Origin: Abelmoschus esculentus
Taxonomy: Eukaryota; Streptophyta; Magnoliopsida; Malvales; Malvaceae
DNA: 64,000 bases
Reading direction: 5' to 3'
Assembly: GCA_035048815.1 (NCBI GenBank)
Contig: JAUCBN010000006.1
Span: 22,149,001 to 22,213,000, forward strand
In this document: positions 12,101 to 24,413 of the stretch, one piece after another
How positions within the stretch are numbered: position 1 is the stretch's first letter
Layout: every line of letters begins with the position of its first letter
The notes under the pieces: generated by a model
The model's input: only the letters and a program-made list of their open reading frames with translations
Told to the model about the DNA's origin: nothing
The model's database searches: none
Position numbers and translations under genes: made by a program

Positions 12101-12924
12101 ACTAGAGTCAAAGAGAATCCAATAAATAGAGCATGATTTACAAAATTGAAGCGTATTTTTTAGATGAAATTTTGCAATAATGAAATATATGAACCAGATT
12201 CGATCGATTAAAAAACATTTGCTTTTGACTATCAAACAAGCATTCCACAACATAATAGAGTAAAAAAAATCACCAGCAGTAGCAGATTTATCAGCGACAT
12301 CTACAGCACTATTTTGAGCATCAACATCATTGCCCTGAGATGAAGAGCAATACTCGGGACCATTATAAGATGCAGTGGTATGTGGCTCATTTAAAACAGA
12401 CTCATCAACCATAGTTCCTTCCTGTAAAAGCATTTCACAATCAATAACCTAAACCGGAAGGCGAGCCTAACACAGGATCTATCAACCTGATACAAGCGGA
12501 GCAAAACTAAAAGAAGGCAAGAGCTTCACTACCTTATCCAAAAGCACATAATTTCCATTCTCAAATGTGTAATAGAGACCATCTCTACTGCTATAGTACC
12601 ATCCGGCATCAGGATCGTGATAAAATCCACTACTGCGAAACCCAAATTGTAACACATTGAAATTGGATTACAATCACTAAAAAGTTTTAACAAATAAAAG
12701 AAATCTACAATTAATACCTCAAACATAACAATTAATTGTATAATTCCATTACCAAAAGGAAGACATTCGGAAGAACTAATTCTTTGTAATTTGTAAATTA
12801 AAAAATATAAGTAAATAAGGTGAGGGAAGGGAAACCTGGCATGGAAGTAGAGACGAGTTTGAGGATCCCAAACAAAAGTGCAATCGCTGCTGCTCTGCAA
12901 CTCCAACTGGGTGGAATCAGCCAT
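9153..12924 (-). CDS. OCRE and G-patch domain protein
   Basis: Ten exons, right to left: 12924-12836, 12632-12533, 12421-12274, 12057-12000, 11919-11798, 11683-11591, 11433-11161, 10985-10762, 9727-9524, 9257-9153. All junctions are in phase and give 471 residues. Residues 16-63 form an aromatic OCRE repeat (FVWDPQTRLYFHA, GFYHDPDAGWYYSS, DGLYYTFENGNYVLL). A central acidic and Trp-rich part (EEGEWIPEE, DTWDEENWRAQYG) precedes a conserved-looking block ending DPTKDWGFPDLLV. Residues about 414-465 are the G-patch (SYARRILEGMGWKEGEALG ... GSAGLGW). OCRE and G-patch modules occur together in splicing-associated proteins such as AGGF1, RBM5/10 and plant SUA. This protein has no RRM or zinc finger, and I see no FHA motif, so I liken it to the Arabidopsis D111/G-patch protein group. 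A nuclear RNA-processing role is inferred. Confidence 0.88.
9900..9917 (+). repeat. G-quadruplex motif in an intron
   Basis: Four G-runs (4, 3, 3 and 5 G) separated by single T loops, within the 1,034-bp intron (9728-10761) of the OCRE/G-patch gene. The G-rich strand is the non-template strand relative to the window, so the pre-mRNA carries the C-rich complement. Confidence 0.85.
10148..10163 (+). repeat. G16 homopolymer
   Basis: Sixteen consecutive G in the same intron as the G-quadruplex motif. The exact length is unreliable in sequencing. Confidence 0.85.
10250..10615. repeat. Degenerate TCAAGCTC/GAGCTCAAG repeat in intron
   Basis: A stretch of recurring CAAGCTCAA, GAGTTTGA and GAGCTCGGCTC variants ends in AATTACACCCCT. 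It fills much of the large intron of the OCRE/G-patch gene and resembles the sequence at 19510-19965, so it is probably an old insertion. Confidence 0.5.
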
Positions 12925-14820
12925 TGTGTTATCACTTCCTTTGTCTCCCTTTTCAAATCAAACAACAAATAGTTCTCTTGATCGAAAACAAATGGAAAAT
13001 CAATCAATCTGAAACCAAAAATAAAGAAAGAAAATTCAATCTTTTTTGTTCAAGATTTCAATCTTCAGTCTTGTTTATGAGATGGGCTGGGTCAGAAAAT
13101 CGTCCCGTTTCAAAAAAAAAAAAGCTCAACACTGAGTTAGGTTTAGATCAGTGTGTAGGCCTGTTTTACTTTTTTTAACATAGGCCTATTTTACTATTCG
13201 TTATATTTATTTAAAAAATCATATGATAAATAAATATTTAAAATACTATATTTTTATATAAATATTTAAAAATATATTTTGACTAAATAAATTTTATTAC
13301 CGATAGGTGTTATTCTAAGTCTATTTAATTTTACTTAAGCAAGTCTTAGATTCGAGATATTACGTACGTAAAAGTTTTTTATTGAAAGATTCACTCATTA
13401 AAATATGATATACAATATGAATCAGTCCGAATTAATTATATCTTTTATAAAGGTTAAGATTATGTTTAATTATATCATGATATAACCTGGATGTTCTAAA
13501 AATATTTTTTTAGTTTATTAATGGTCGGGATTTTCTAGAAAAAGCTGAACATTTTCAGTTTATAATATATGAATAATGGTACGTTATGTTACGTGACATT
13601 TATTATAGAATTATCTTTTTATATAATATATATGATCTATTTACACTTTATATAAATTTAATTAATTTTACACTATTTTTTTAAAATTAAATTATACTAT
13701 AAGTGAAAAATTATAAAATAAATTAATCATAAATATTAAAAATTAAATGCGTAAAAATAAAATAATAAAATTTTAGGATGTAAAAGATATTAAAATACAA
13801 ACTCTATCACTTACAAAGATCTAATAATTTTATGATTAAAATTCAGTAGAACTATCACTTTAACCAAAATGATCTAAGAATAAAATAAATTTTTTCGCTG
13901 CTTAATCATGGCATATCAGCAAAATCACATAAGCGAATCAAAAGTTTTATAGACCATCAATCTTCAATACTAACAACACTAGATTAATATTTATCATACG
14001 AACGTTAAATTGTTTAAAAGTAGACAACACTATCACAAAGATAGGCTAAAACTACCATAAAATAGACGAATAAATTATCATAAAAATAAATATAATATAA
14101 AATTAATAAAAGAAAAAAAAAACTTGCAAATGATATTCATAAGAAGATGAACTTTTATTTATGTACAAAATTTTAATAAAACGATCGAAGATCGCCGTCG
14201 ATGAAAATTTTATTAAAAAAATTTAAAAAAATTAAAAATTTTCTTGTAACTGTCTCATAGCAAATGAAAAAAAATAGAACAAGTGGAAATAAGTAAAGTT
14301 GAACAGAAAAAAAATAATGATAATTATATATATATATATATATTATCATTGAGTGAATGAAATAGATAAATAAAATTATAATGTAAAAAAAAAAGTATGA
14401 TCTTATGCATCAAATATTATTAAATTCGATAAATAATTAAGTACGATCTCATTAAATCTATAAATTATATATATTTATTAATTTATTTTTCAAGATAATA
14501 TATATTATAATTTGATCGAAGGACCAATTTTTTAATTAAATTTAAATTAAATTAATAAAATATAAAATAATAAAAATTAAATATAATATATATATTTTTA
14601 ACTGTCACATCAATAATTTTATAAAAAAATCAACGGTCCTTAATAGTTTAATGGTTTACTTGAAAAAAATTATACTTCAGTGATAAAAATAAGATTGAGT
14701 CAATAATTTAATGACCATTGAATGAATTCACCCAAAAGTATAAGAGAAAATTAGCTACTGAGCCAGAAATAAATAATGATATAATAATACCCGGGAAGAT
14801 GATATTTTACTCATAAAAGA
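12925..14820. other. AT-rich intergenic DNA between divergent genes
   Basis: No gene is supported. A possible second SINE type (TTAAGCAAGTCTTAGATTCGAG near 13335-13360, followed by TTTTTTATTGAAAGATTCACT) is present but weak. A perfect hairpin of AATGATAAT and ATTATCATT arms flanks a (TA) run at about 14313-14350. Confidence 0.4.
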
Positions 14821-15643
14821 AGCGAGTGAAGGTGAGAACAGAGTCCGAGATCCCCAAATTGGCGAGTGTGAAAGAAAAGCGAGTGGAAACGAAAGGAAAG
14901 AAGGAAAGAAACCCTAAATTTCCCAAACCCCCAATCACCTACGCGCCTTAACCCCACTCGCCTTCGGTTTTTGCAGAATCATCACTCTCTCGTGCTATTT
15001 CACCTCCACTTCAGGTGTTCTTTTTTTAATTCCCCTTCTCTCAGCTGTTTACTTTCCGATTCCGTTTTTTCAGTTTTGCAGATTTCCCTGTTCATTTCTT
15101 GATTTCGATTTCCTTCTCCCAAATGCCTTTTCTTGTCCTTTTTCTGCTGTTTTAATATGAAAATCGATATATGATTGAAACCTGCTTCATTATCTTGTTG
15201 TGTTGATGTTTTTGCGTGATGAATTTTCTGGGTTCATCTCATTCAAAATTATTATGTCAACTTTATTAATTTTGTAGACTTTTTAACTAATTTAGGGCTA
15301 AAACATTAAACTTTATTAAATTTGTAGCCTTTATGTTCCTTTGAGATGTTGGTATTAGGGAAAAAGTCTTCACATATTCAACTGACGGCTTAGGAATTTT
15401 TGAATGCTTATCATATATTTAGCTTGGAAATTAGCTTTTATATATATATATATATATATATATACAGGATTGGTCAAGAGCTTAAAAGGGCTTGAATTGT
15501 TTTTTTTTTACCGCTTTTTAAAAATCAGAGTTGGCTTTCTGAATTGCTCTCTGCCCTTTTTTATGTCAACATGATGTCATCCTTCCACATTTTTTTCAGG
15601 TTCAGTCAGGAAAAAAGTTGGTTGAAGTGAACAAGTTTCAATC
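14821..15643 (+). promoter_or_regulatory. FHY3-like gene 5' UTR with leader intron
   Basis: A GC-richer leader from roughly 14820 ends at a donor (CACTTCAG|GTGTTC, exon end 15014). A good acceptor (TTTTTTCAG|GTTCAG, exon start 15600) lies 44 bases before the ATG. The predicted 5' UTR intron is 15015-15599 and carries a TA microsatellite at about 15440-15465. Leader introns are common in plant regulatory genes. The transcript start itself is not proven. Confidence 0.6.
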
Positions 15644-18600
15644 ATGGACATAGATCTTAGGTTACCTTCTGGTGAACAGTGTAAGGAAGATGAAGATGCA
15701 AATGGAATTGATAATATGTTAGATGGTGACGAAGCACTGCATAATGGAATGGTTCAGGTGGTAGGAGAGAATATACATGCTGAGGATGCTGGGGAAATGC
15801 ATTCTTCGGCTATGGATATGGTGACCTTCAAGGAGGATACAAATCTTGAGCCACTTTCTGGTATGGAGTTCGAATCACATGGAGAAGCATATTCTTTTTA
15901 TCAAGAATATGCTCGGTCTATGGGATTCAACACTGCTATACAAAATAGCCGGCGTTCAAAAACTTCAAGAGAATTTATTGATGCGAAGTTTGCTTGTTCT
16001 AGATATGGAACCAAAAGGGAGTATGACAACAAATCCTGTAATCGTCCACGTTCCAGACAAAGCAAGCAAGATCCTGAAAATGCAACTGGTCGCCGATCAT
16101 GTCCGAAGACAGATTGTAAAGCAAGTATGCATGTGAAGAGAAGGCCTGATGGAAAATGGGTTATACATAATTTTGTGAAAGAACATAACCATGAGCTTTT
16201 ACCAGCCCAAGCTGTCAGTGAACAGACGAGAAGGATGTATGCTGCAATGGCTAGACAATTTGCTGAATATAAAAATGTTGTTGGTCTGAAGAATGATCCC
16301 AAAAATTCTTTTGATAAAGGTCGAAATATAGCATTAGAAGCTGGAGATGTTAAGATTTTGCTTGAATTTTTTACACACATGCAGAACATAAATTCAAACT
16401 TCTTTTACGCTGTAGACGTGGGTGAAGATCAGCGTCTGAAAAGTTTGTTTTGGGTTGATTCAAAGTGTAGGCATGACTACAATTATTTCTGTGATGCCGT
16501 GTCTTTTGATACCACTTATGTCACAAGCAAATATAAGATGCCTCTTGCACTATTTATTGGAGTGAACCATCATTACCAGTGCATTCCACTTGGATGTGCA
16601 ATTGTATCAGATGAGAGTGCTTCAACATACTCTTGGCTAATGCAGACATGGCTGAAAGCAATGGGTGGGCAATCTCCGAGAGTCCTAATAACTGATCAAG
16701 ACAGAACTCTGAAATCAGTTGTTATGGAAATCTTTCCAAATACTCATCATTGCTTCTTTCTGTGGCACATAATAGGAAAGGTGTCTGAGAATCTTGGTCA
16801 TGTAATCAAACAGCATGGAAACTTTATGGCAAAGTTTGAGAAATGCATCTACAGGTCATGGACAGATGAAGAGTTTGGCAAAAGGTGGTGGAAAATTCTT
16901 GATAGATTTGAACTCAAAGATGATGAATGGATGAAATCGTTGTACGAAGACCGCAAAATGTGGGTGCCAACCTATATGATGAATGTTTTGTTGGCTGGGA
17001 TGTCTACGGTTCAGAGAAGTGAGAGTGTGAACTCATTCTTCGACAAGTATGTACATAAGAAGACCACAGTGCAAGACTTTTTGAAACATTATGAAGCAAT
17101 TTTACAAGATAGGTATGAAGAGGAAGCCAAAGCAAATTCTGATTCATGGAGCAAAATGCCTACATTAAAATCACCGTCACCTTTTGAGAAGAGTGTTGCG
17201 GGGGTATATACACATACATTATTCAAGAAGTTTCAAATCGAGGTTGTAGGTGCGATTGCTTGTCATCCTAAGCAAGAAAATCATGATTCAACATGCAGCA
17301 TTTTTAGAGTTCAAGATCTTGAGAAGAATCAGGATTTTATTGTTACTTTGAATGAGATGAAAGCAGAAGTTTCTTGCATATGCCGCTTATATGAATACAA
17401 AGGGTATCTCTGCAGGCATGCTATGGTAGTTCTCCAAATAAATGGCCACTCAGCCATCCCGTCTCAATATATTTTGAAGCGATGGACGAAAGAGGCAAAG
17501 AGCAGGCCTTTCATGGGAGAAGAATCTGAACAGGTGCAATCTAGGGTGCAGAGGTACAATGATCTGTTTCAACGAGCAATGAAGTTGATTGAGGAGGGTT
17601 CATTGTCTCAAGAGAGCTACTATATTGCATTCCGAAGTCTGGAAGAAGCTTTTGAGAACTGTTTGAGTGCAAATACTTCTAACAAGAGCCTTGTAGAAAC
17701 TGTGGCATCTCCCACTCAGGGTATGTTATGTATTGAAGAAGACAATCAAAGCAGAAGCACAAGCAAGACAAATAAGAAAAAGAACCCAACTAAAAAAAGA
17801 AAGGTTTGTTACAAATAGTGTTTGCCATGCCAATAAATTTTTGGAAGATTCAATTCCCCTTCTGTACTTAATTGTTTTTCTTCCTTTTTGTCCAGGGAAA
17901 CTCAGAGCAAGCGGTAATGACTGTGGCAGCAACAGATGGTTTGCAACAAATGGTTAGTCATGTTTTATAAATTAGCAGACCAGTGGATAGATGTTTTAAT
18001 GATTTACAACACCTGCATTAAGTAATAGCATAACAATAAGATTATTGTAGCCTTCATAATTAAGAAAATCTTATCACTCGATTTTTTTGTAGGATAAATT
18101 AAGCTCAAGATCAGTAGCCCTAGATGGTTACTTTGGTGCACAACCAAGTGTCCAAGGAATGGTAAGATAATTAGTGCTGATTTCATTTATCCTTGATGCC
18201 AGTTATATTTAGTTGCATGTTTTATGCTTTTTGCAGGTTCAGCTTAATTTAATGGCACCTCGTGATAATTATTATGGGAATCAGCAGGCAATTCAGGGGC
18301 TGGTACTCTCATATTTTATAGGCCATAATGAATCAATTACATAACTTTATTAAAACAATAAGTTCTGCATTAAGAGGACTAATTTTCAATTTGGGCTTTT
18401 GCATTCATAGGGACAGTTAAACACCATAGCAACGAGCCATGATGGCTACTATGGCACTCAGCAAACCATGCCTGGGATGGTATAGTATCTCTTTGTGCAA
18501 TAGTTTCTTTCTATTACTGAGTTCAAATGGTAACTTTGTGAAAATTATTGTGTTCTGTTCAACAGGGACCTATGGATTTCTTTCGTCCTAGTTTCTACAT

Positions 18601-18754
18601 TCGGGTGAGTCCACATAGTGCTAACATAACATGGTAAATTGATTCAGATTTTTTTTTCAGGACTTCCTTAACATCTATACGATCTTCCCCCTGACAGGAT
18701 GACCCTAATGTGAGGGTCACACAGTTACATGATGATGCGTCAAGACACACATGA
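15644..18754 (+). CDS. FHY3: FHY3 orthologue, MULE-transposase-derived transcription factor
   Basis: Seven exons: 15644-17803, 17896-17952, 18093-18161, 18237-18302, 18411-18479, 18566-18604, 18698-18754. All introns are phase 0 and the product has 838 residues, matching FHY3 in length. Residues about 74-190 are the FAR1 zinc-finger DNA-binding domain (Cys118, Cys153, Cys158 and HNH at 181-183 visible). About 280-380 is the MULE transposase-derived core with FDTTY (Asp289) and TDQD (Asp351). A SWIM CxC..CxH finger lies near 577-595, and KKKNPTKKRK at the end of exon 1 is a nuclear signal. FHY3 binds FBS elements and activates FHY1/FHL in phytochrome A signalling, along with clock and development targets. 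Similarity to FHY3 from the MDIDLRL start to the DDPNVRVTQLH end is extensive, so FHY3 is favoured over FAR1 or other FRS members. Translation past 17803 runs into intron 1 and stops at 17818. Confidence 0.95.
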
Positions 18755-19446
18755 TGGTGCTTTTTTCCGTGGTGGTGGTGCTTTAAACTTTTCGGTTTGT
18801 TATTATTATTATTATTTTAATGATGTATGGGTTGAAGAAGAATGTCTTACTTTGTAGGTGGAGGATGAATTAATATATTGAAAATGATGGATAGGAGCAG
18901 AGGGAAGATTGTTTGAAGCAAACTTGGTTGTGAAGAAAGGAGAAGGTATGATATTGGCATATTATCATCGGATTATTGTTAGAAACCATAATGTTTCTGT
19001 TTCTTGGTGTCTGTAAGATATAAGATAGAACTCGAGTCATGCAAAGTCTGTTGTGTTATTATTTGTGATTTTTATTGCCAAAATAGGGTGAATTGAATCC
19101 CAGTTATAAATATGTTGCTGCACATTATTATTATACAAAAGCTTGCATAATAGGGTTCTAAGTTCCAAGAGAAGTGTTATAGATTCCTCTCAGTGAAAAC
19201 ATGTCATGGGTCATCATGAATCCATGTAAATACGAACCATAGCAAATATAGGTTACAACATAACACAGTCTCCTACAAGTACTTGAGTTTGTCTTAGTAT
19301 ATGAATGACTGATTTCTCCATGCCAGCCAGGATACTACATACCACAAAGTTGCCCATTCTTGTATCTCTTCTCTACTTCCTCCAAACTCTCAACTTGCAA
19401 ATCCGGTAGAGCAAAACCAGTACAGGGGGCATGCAGTTGTACACAT

Positions 19447-19470
19447 ATTATTATTATTATTATTATTACT
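19447..19470. repeat. (ATT)n microsatellite
   Basis: Repeated TTA/ATT triplets, about eight units. Confidence 0.85.
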
Positions 19471-19509
19471 ACTTAGGTTGAGAAAACAGTATCACGTGTA
19501 TATGTATAC

Positions 19510-19965
19510 ATATAAGGATGTAGACGAGTTTGAGTATCATTGAGCTTGACTTGAACTCAAAATGCTCAAGGTTGAGCTCAGTTTAAAAACTCGTGAGTTT
19601 TAAATTATTAAGTTTGAGTTCAACTCGGAAGCTTGTGATCTTAAAGTTATCATGCTTGAATCGAACTCAAAAAATAAAAATTAGAGCTTAAGCTCAAACT
19701 AAACATTAATTTCTAACCTTTATTCCCCCAAAACTCATCCATTGATAACCTAAACATAAATCTCAAACAATAATCTAAAACCTGAATTAATTCCTAAACC
19801 TCAAAATTAGATCATAATTAACCAAGAACTCATGAGCTTTTCAAGTTGGGTATTAAATAGTTCATCTCGGGTTGTTAATAATTCAAGTCAAATTTGAGCA
19901 CGTGTTAAGTCCAATCGAATCAAGTTTCGATCGAATTAAACTCGAGTAACTCGCTATATTTACAA
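19510..19965. repeat. Degenerate GAGCTC-type dispersed repeat
   Basis: Recurring TTGAGCTTGA, GAACTCAAAA and AAACTCGAGT variants. The same low-complexity style as the repeats at 7320-7862 and 10250-10615. Confidence 0.45.
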
Positions 19966-20621
19966 CGTACATAGGGATTGATCGAAGGGTTTTGGAGCGG
20001 ACAGTTGTACTCCTAAAAGTTTCGGATTTCAATATAATTTATGTATTTCTTTTCCTATTTTTTGCTGGTGATCTAAGTTTGCACCTCCTAAAACTTTAAT
20101 TTTTCGCCTCTTAATTTTTTAATATAACTCCTACCCGTTCGTACTAGCTGACATAAAATGATGTGTCCATCCATCCATACGCAGTGTTTGCATCCCAGAA
20201 AAATAAGACCAAATTACACAAGAGTAGAAGATGCAGGGGAAGAATCTGGCAAGCAAGATGGACATTTTTTTCTTCCATTACAACATACTTCCAACCCAAA
20301 ACATTTATACTCCACACAACCCTACCTTACAGACAACACCAGCTCTGCAGGATTAACATATAGCAGATGTATGGATTCACACTTTGATTGCACTTGCTTG
20401 GTTTATGTTGGAATAACCTTATATATATTTATATAAATATTCACTCTTTTAATATAATTATTAATATTTAATTTACTAATCAATTAATCTAAATCGAATG
20501 TTATAGAGTGTATTACAAGATCATAATATTTTAACCTAATTTATCCCGTTCAAAACATCATAATTTAAACTTTTAATCTTATTTAATGTACTTAAAAAAT
20601 TATCTATTAGCACGAGTCCTC

Positions 20622-20788
20622 TAGCCCAAATGGTTAAAAGAACGGTTGTTGTTCATAGAGCTCACGAGTTTGAGCACCAATGATATCAGCAAAGTGATTG
20701 AGCGATGAATTCACTCAATGTTAAATGGTGGGGATTATACTCTATAACAAATACTACTGTAATCACTATTAGCTAATTCAAAAAAATA
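20622..20788 (+). mobile_element. tRNA-derived SINE, copy 2 (best copy)
   Basis: An A-box-like TCTAGCCCAAATGGTTAAAA at about 20630 is followed about 35 bases later by a B-box-like GAGTTTGAGCACC (20666-20678), the spacing of a tRNA-type internal promoter. A body of about 90 bases follows, then an AAAAAAATAAT tail. Three other copies share the B-box region and the TGATTGAGCGAT motif. Confidence 0.75.
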
Positions 20789-21012
20789 ATATTAAATCAA
20801 TAAAAAATAAATTAAATATTTCCATTTTAATTTCACTTCAACCATGTTTTCAGTTATAATATTAAAGAGATTTGTGGTCCAAGTGGAATACAAAAAACAT
20901 TTATTTTCCCCAATATACCCTCTAAATCCCAGCACATTGCCAGCTTGAGAAACTAAACAGACAATCATATCGTGACATACCTTACCAAATGTAAACTTGG
21001 TCTTAATCTAAT

Positions 21013-21926
21013 GGCATAAAGATAATTTTTACCCTTAACGTTTATAATTTTTGTCATTTTGGCCCCTATTCTTTTTTTGGGATAAATTTAGCCCTTGATC
21101 TATGTTTTCTTAACAAATAACTCATTTTTTAACTACTATGATAACTGAACCGTTAAAAATTTAATAATGGTAACATATCATATATATATATGTGATAATA
21201 TATTTTAAATGACATATAATCTAAACTATTAAATATATACATATATATAGAATATAATTTTATTTCAGTATAAAATATAAAAAAAATAAAATTTAAATAA
21301 AATATTAAAAAATAGTTAAATACAAAACAAAAATTTACTAAATATTCTCAACCCTAACTAAACTAAAATATCTTTATAAAATCCTAAAACTCCGATTTAG
21401 ATTAAAACTAAAATACTTAAAATCAAAATTAAAATAATAAAAATTCAATTGATTATTATCAAAAAATTTTATCTTTGATTCACTGGTAACAAACTATACA
21501 AAACACTTTCTTCTCAAATTATGTTCATACCTTTTTAGATAAAATTTTGATTTTACTATAGTTAAGGTTGAAAATATTTAGTAGCCTTTTGTTTTAGATT
21601 TAATTAATTTTTAATAAATAAAAAATAATAATTTTTAATATTTTATTTAAATTTTAATTGTTTTATATTTTTAGATTGGAATAAAATTATATCCCGCGTT
21701 TATGTATTTGATATACTAGATGTTAAGTCATTTAAAATATATTATCACATATATATATATATATGATATGTTACCATTATTAAATTTTTAACGTTCAATT
21801 ATCATAGTAGTTAAAAAATGAGTTATTTGTTAAAAAACATAGATCAAGGGCTAAATTTATCCAAAAAAAGAATAGGGGCCAAAATAACAAAAATTATAAA
21901 CGTTAAGGGTGAAAACTATCTTTATG
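21013..21926. mobile_element. Long-armed foldback element (about 0.9 kb)
   Basis: Inverted arms of roughly 350-420 bases each. The left arm starts CATAAAGATAATTTTTACCC and the right arm, read on the other strand, starts CATAAAGATAGTTTTCACCC. Identity continues through TAGCCCTTGATCTATG and AACATATCATATATATA. The element is bracketed by TCTAAT at 21007-21012 and 21927-21932, a possible target-site duplication. There is no coding potential. Its long arms suggest a Mutator-like or Foldback-type non-autonomous transposon. Confidence 0.8.
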
Positions 21927-22342
21927 TCTAATTTAATTAAACACAAAACAGACATTTTCCCCAATATACCCTCGATGCCGACTTAACATTTTTTTTTTGG
22001 CAATTAGTAACTTTACATAAAAGATTTAATTATTCTTAAACTTAAAAATAATCTCAATAAAAATATATTTATTCAAAAAAATTATATTTAAGTTGTATCT
22101 TTGTTATTAAAATATTAAAAAATATAAATATATATTATATTATAATTACTTTAAAATTATTTATTATAACATATAATTATTGGTGGAAAATATAAAGAGA
22201 TAAGAATAGATTTTAGAGTACAACTTTTTTTGTCTTACTGTATTTAGGAAAAATTATTAAATAGGTCTGATTTATTATATCATTCATGATTTTATTCAAT
22301 AATAAATTTATATCTTATTTTTTTTATAATGAATCTTGACCT

Positions 22343-22580
22343 GAAAAATTATTTTATGGACCGGTTTCACCACGTCATCCATGGTCCTTAGCCACTAAAA
22401 ATTAGCTAATTAATTATATATTTTTTATATCATTTTTTCTTTTCTAATTAATCTTTATGTAATCACCTCTACCTATTTATATGGTAATAAAAAATTAAAG
22501 ATTCACTCTTAAAAAATGATATAAAAACTAATATTTAGTAGTTAGGGATTATGAATGACGTGATGAAACAGATCCATCGA
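22343..22580. mobile_element. Foldback MITE family, copy C
   Basis: The left arm has ATTTTATGGACC and TTTCACCACGTCATCCATGG; the right arm has the inverted CATGAATGACGTGATGAAAC-like counterpart. It is flanked by a second inverted pair, AAATTATTAAATAGGT near 22250 and ACCTATTTAATATTT near 22602, suggesting insertion into another palindrome. Confidence 0.6.
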
Positions 22581-22679
22581 ATTCATCGTTACCTATTTAA
22601 TATTTCTTACGTATTATTCAATGGATAGGATCATAGACAATGTGGTGAACTGAGACTATTTTATAATTTCTCCGATAGA

Positions 22680-22960
22680 GCGCAAATTCTTTGGTATTAG
22701 CTTTGTGCATGAGTTTGTCTCGCTAGTCAACGTTCAGTGTTGTTTCCAGTTTGGTTATTAAGTACCGTCTTTGATGTCGAAATAGCTTCGGTAGCCTGGG
22801 AATGATTTTTCCAAGGTGAAGTACAGTTATGAAGGAGTGCCTCTAGTTTACTATATATGTGGCATGCATATTACATACTGAGGTTGGTTGCCGGAAATTG
22901 GTAGAATTGTCGGAAAACGAGATAGGTAGGGGATGGTCGGAATCGGAGGAGATCCCAAGT
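22680..22960 (+). pseudogene. Possible LINE ORF1 remnant
   Basis: One frame at about 22811-22880 reads KVKYSYEGVPLVYYICGMH. This resembles the segment leading into the CCHC knuckle of plant LINE ORF1 proteins (typically a YEGLP..C..CG pattern). The frame ends at once in a stop and flanking frames are broken. The match is short, so the call is tentative. Confidence 0.35.
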
Positions 22961-23027
22961 CTGAACATAGGGGGTGTTGTCAAATCCGAATCAATGAAGG
23001 TGAAATTCTAATATGCTGGACAGAGAC

Positions 23028-23180
23028 AAAGTCAAGATTTGAGGTTGAGAGAGGTAAAACATAAATATTTAAAAGTAAGGAATAAATTTATAAAAAAAAA
23101 TTCAAAAGAATTTAAATAAAAGAGACAAAAGTAGAAAAATAATTCTTTTAGAATAGGGGACAATTATCCCTCCCATCGCC
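23028..23180 (+). repeat. Dispersed repeat family R1, copy 1
   Basis: Shares a series of blocks (AAAGTCAAGATTT, AACATAAATATTTAAAAGTA, AATAAATTTATAAAAAAA, TTTAAATAAAAGAGACAAAA) with sequence at 42598-42790, 61352-61495 and, in part, 61685-61750. Confidence 0.6.
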
Positions 23181-24413
23181 TCTCATTCTCTTTAACTCTG
23201 TCTCTGGTACCGGTAAGCTATAGCCTATAAAAACAAACTTATAATATTTATTAAGGGTTGAATTTATAAATTTTTAAATATAAAATAATTTTTAATAAAA
23301 AATAAATCACATATAAAATCAATACTAAAATCGTTGGTAATTATTATTTTGGATTCATTTGTATCTCTCGATATAGTGAAAATAAAAAAATTCCACAAAT
23401 GTATTAGTTATATAGTTTAGAGACATTGCGTAAGATTTAAGGCGAGTGTAATATGATTAAAGATTTATGTTTTAATATATAAATTTTAAATTTTAACTCT
23501 AATTTTTAAATTATAACCGCACCTCTTAAATTCTAAACTCTTAATCTTCTAAACTTTTAACTTTAAACTAAATCCTTAAAACTCAACTAAGACAATAAAA
23601 ATATTTTATTTCCATCATTAGCGTATGATATAATACCCTTAAAAAATTATTTCATTGCTGATCCCTTTTAAATTTAGAAAAAAAAAAATTAGATGATCAC
23701 TTTCATAAATAATATTAATTTTTATTATTGTCTAAAACCATAAACTCTAATTTTAAAACCGTAAATTCTAACTTTAAAATCAATATTAAACCCTATTATT
23801 TAACTTTATAAACTCTAAATCTTAAATTAAATATCTAAACCCTAAACTTAATAAATATACCTGAACTTTAACCCACATAAATTAATATAAAATATTTTTC
23901 AATCCTGAAAAGCTAAATCTTAATTTTAAATTCTAAGTTACTAAACGCCACCTAAAGAAAAGATGTGGAGGGAGGCCGGCAATATTTTACCTACAATATT
24001 AGTTATGTTAATATAATTAAATAATAAAGATTTACCTTGTGAGATTAATTATGAGAGCATTGTCCCTTTGTGGTGATGTTTCTGAAATCTGTCCCCATCA
24101 TTCCTTCTCTCTCAGCGTGTGGGATCAAACTCCATGGATTTTCATTGGCTGTGCTTCTTACTTCCTTTTGAAACTAGCTTTTATGGTGGATGAGGGTTAA
24201 GCGTTGCAGACAGGAATGGATAGATAGAGAAAAAGGATCATATCTACTGTTTAGTATTTACTGTTACTAAACAAATCGAACCCTAACCCAAAACCTATCC
24301 ATCTGCTACCTTTTTCCTTCTCATCTCATCTTCTTTTTAAATAAAGACTGTTCAGCTTTGCAGAGCCAGCAGGAAAAAGAGAGAAGATATTGCTTTGGGT
24401 GGAATAATTACTC

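Larger units (their letters stand above)
18755..24413. other. Intergenic region rich in transposon debris
   Basis: The FHY3 3' UTR occupies the left end. Beyond it lie a GAGCTC-type repeat (19510-19965), a GC-richer segment near 20158-20430 with no recognised product, a SINE (20622-20788), a 0.9-kb foldback element (21013-21926), a MITE (22343-22580), a possible LINE remnant (22680-22960) and degenerate AAACCCTAAA tracts (23440-23950). I see no intact gene. Confidence 0.55.

Noticed and set aside
12065..12433. 122-codon frame as a stand-alone gene
   Set aside because: Its first part is exon 3 of the OCRE/G-patch gene; the rest is the following intron.
15901..16389. 162-codon minus-strand frame inside FHY3
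   Set aside because: It is an antisense shadow of the conserved FHY3 exon 1, with no recognisable domain.
20158..20436. 92-codon plus-strand frame in a GC-richer segment
   Set aside because: There is no known family, no splice partner and no convincing context. It may be part of an old UTR or transposon.
23440..23950. Interstitial telomere array
   Set aside because: The CCCTAAA-like motifs are irregular and widely spaced, not a tandem TTTAGGG array.
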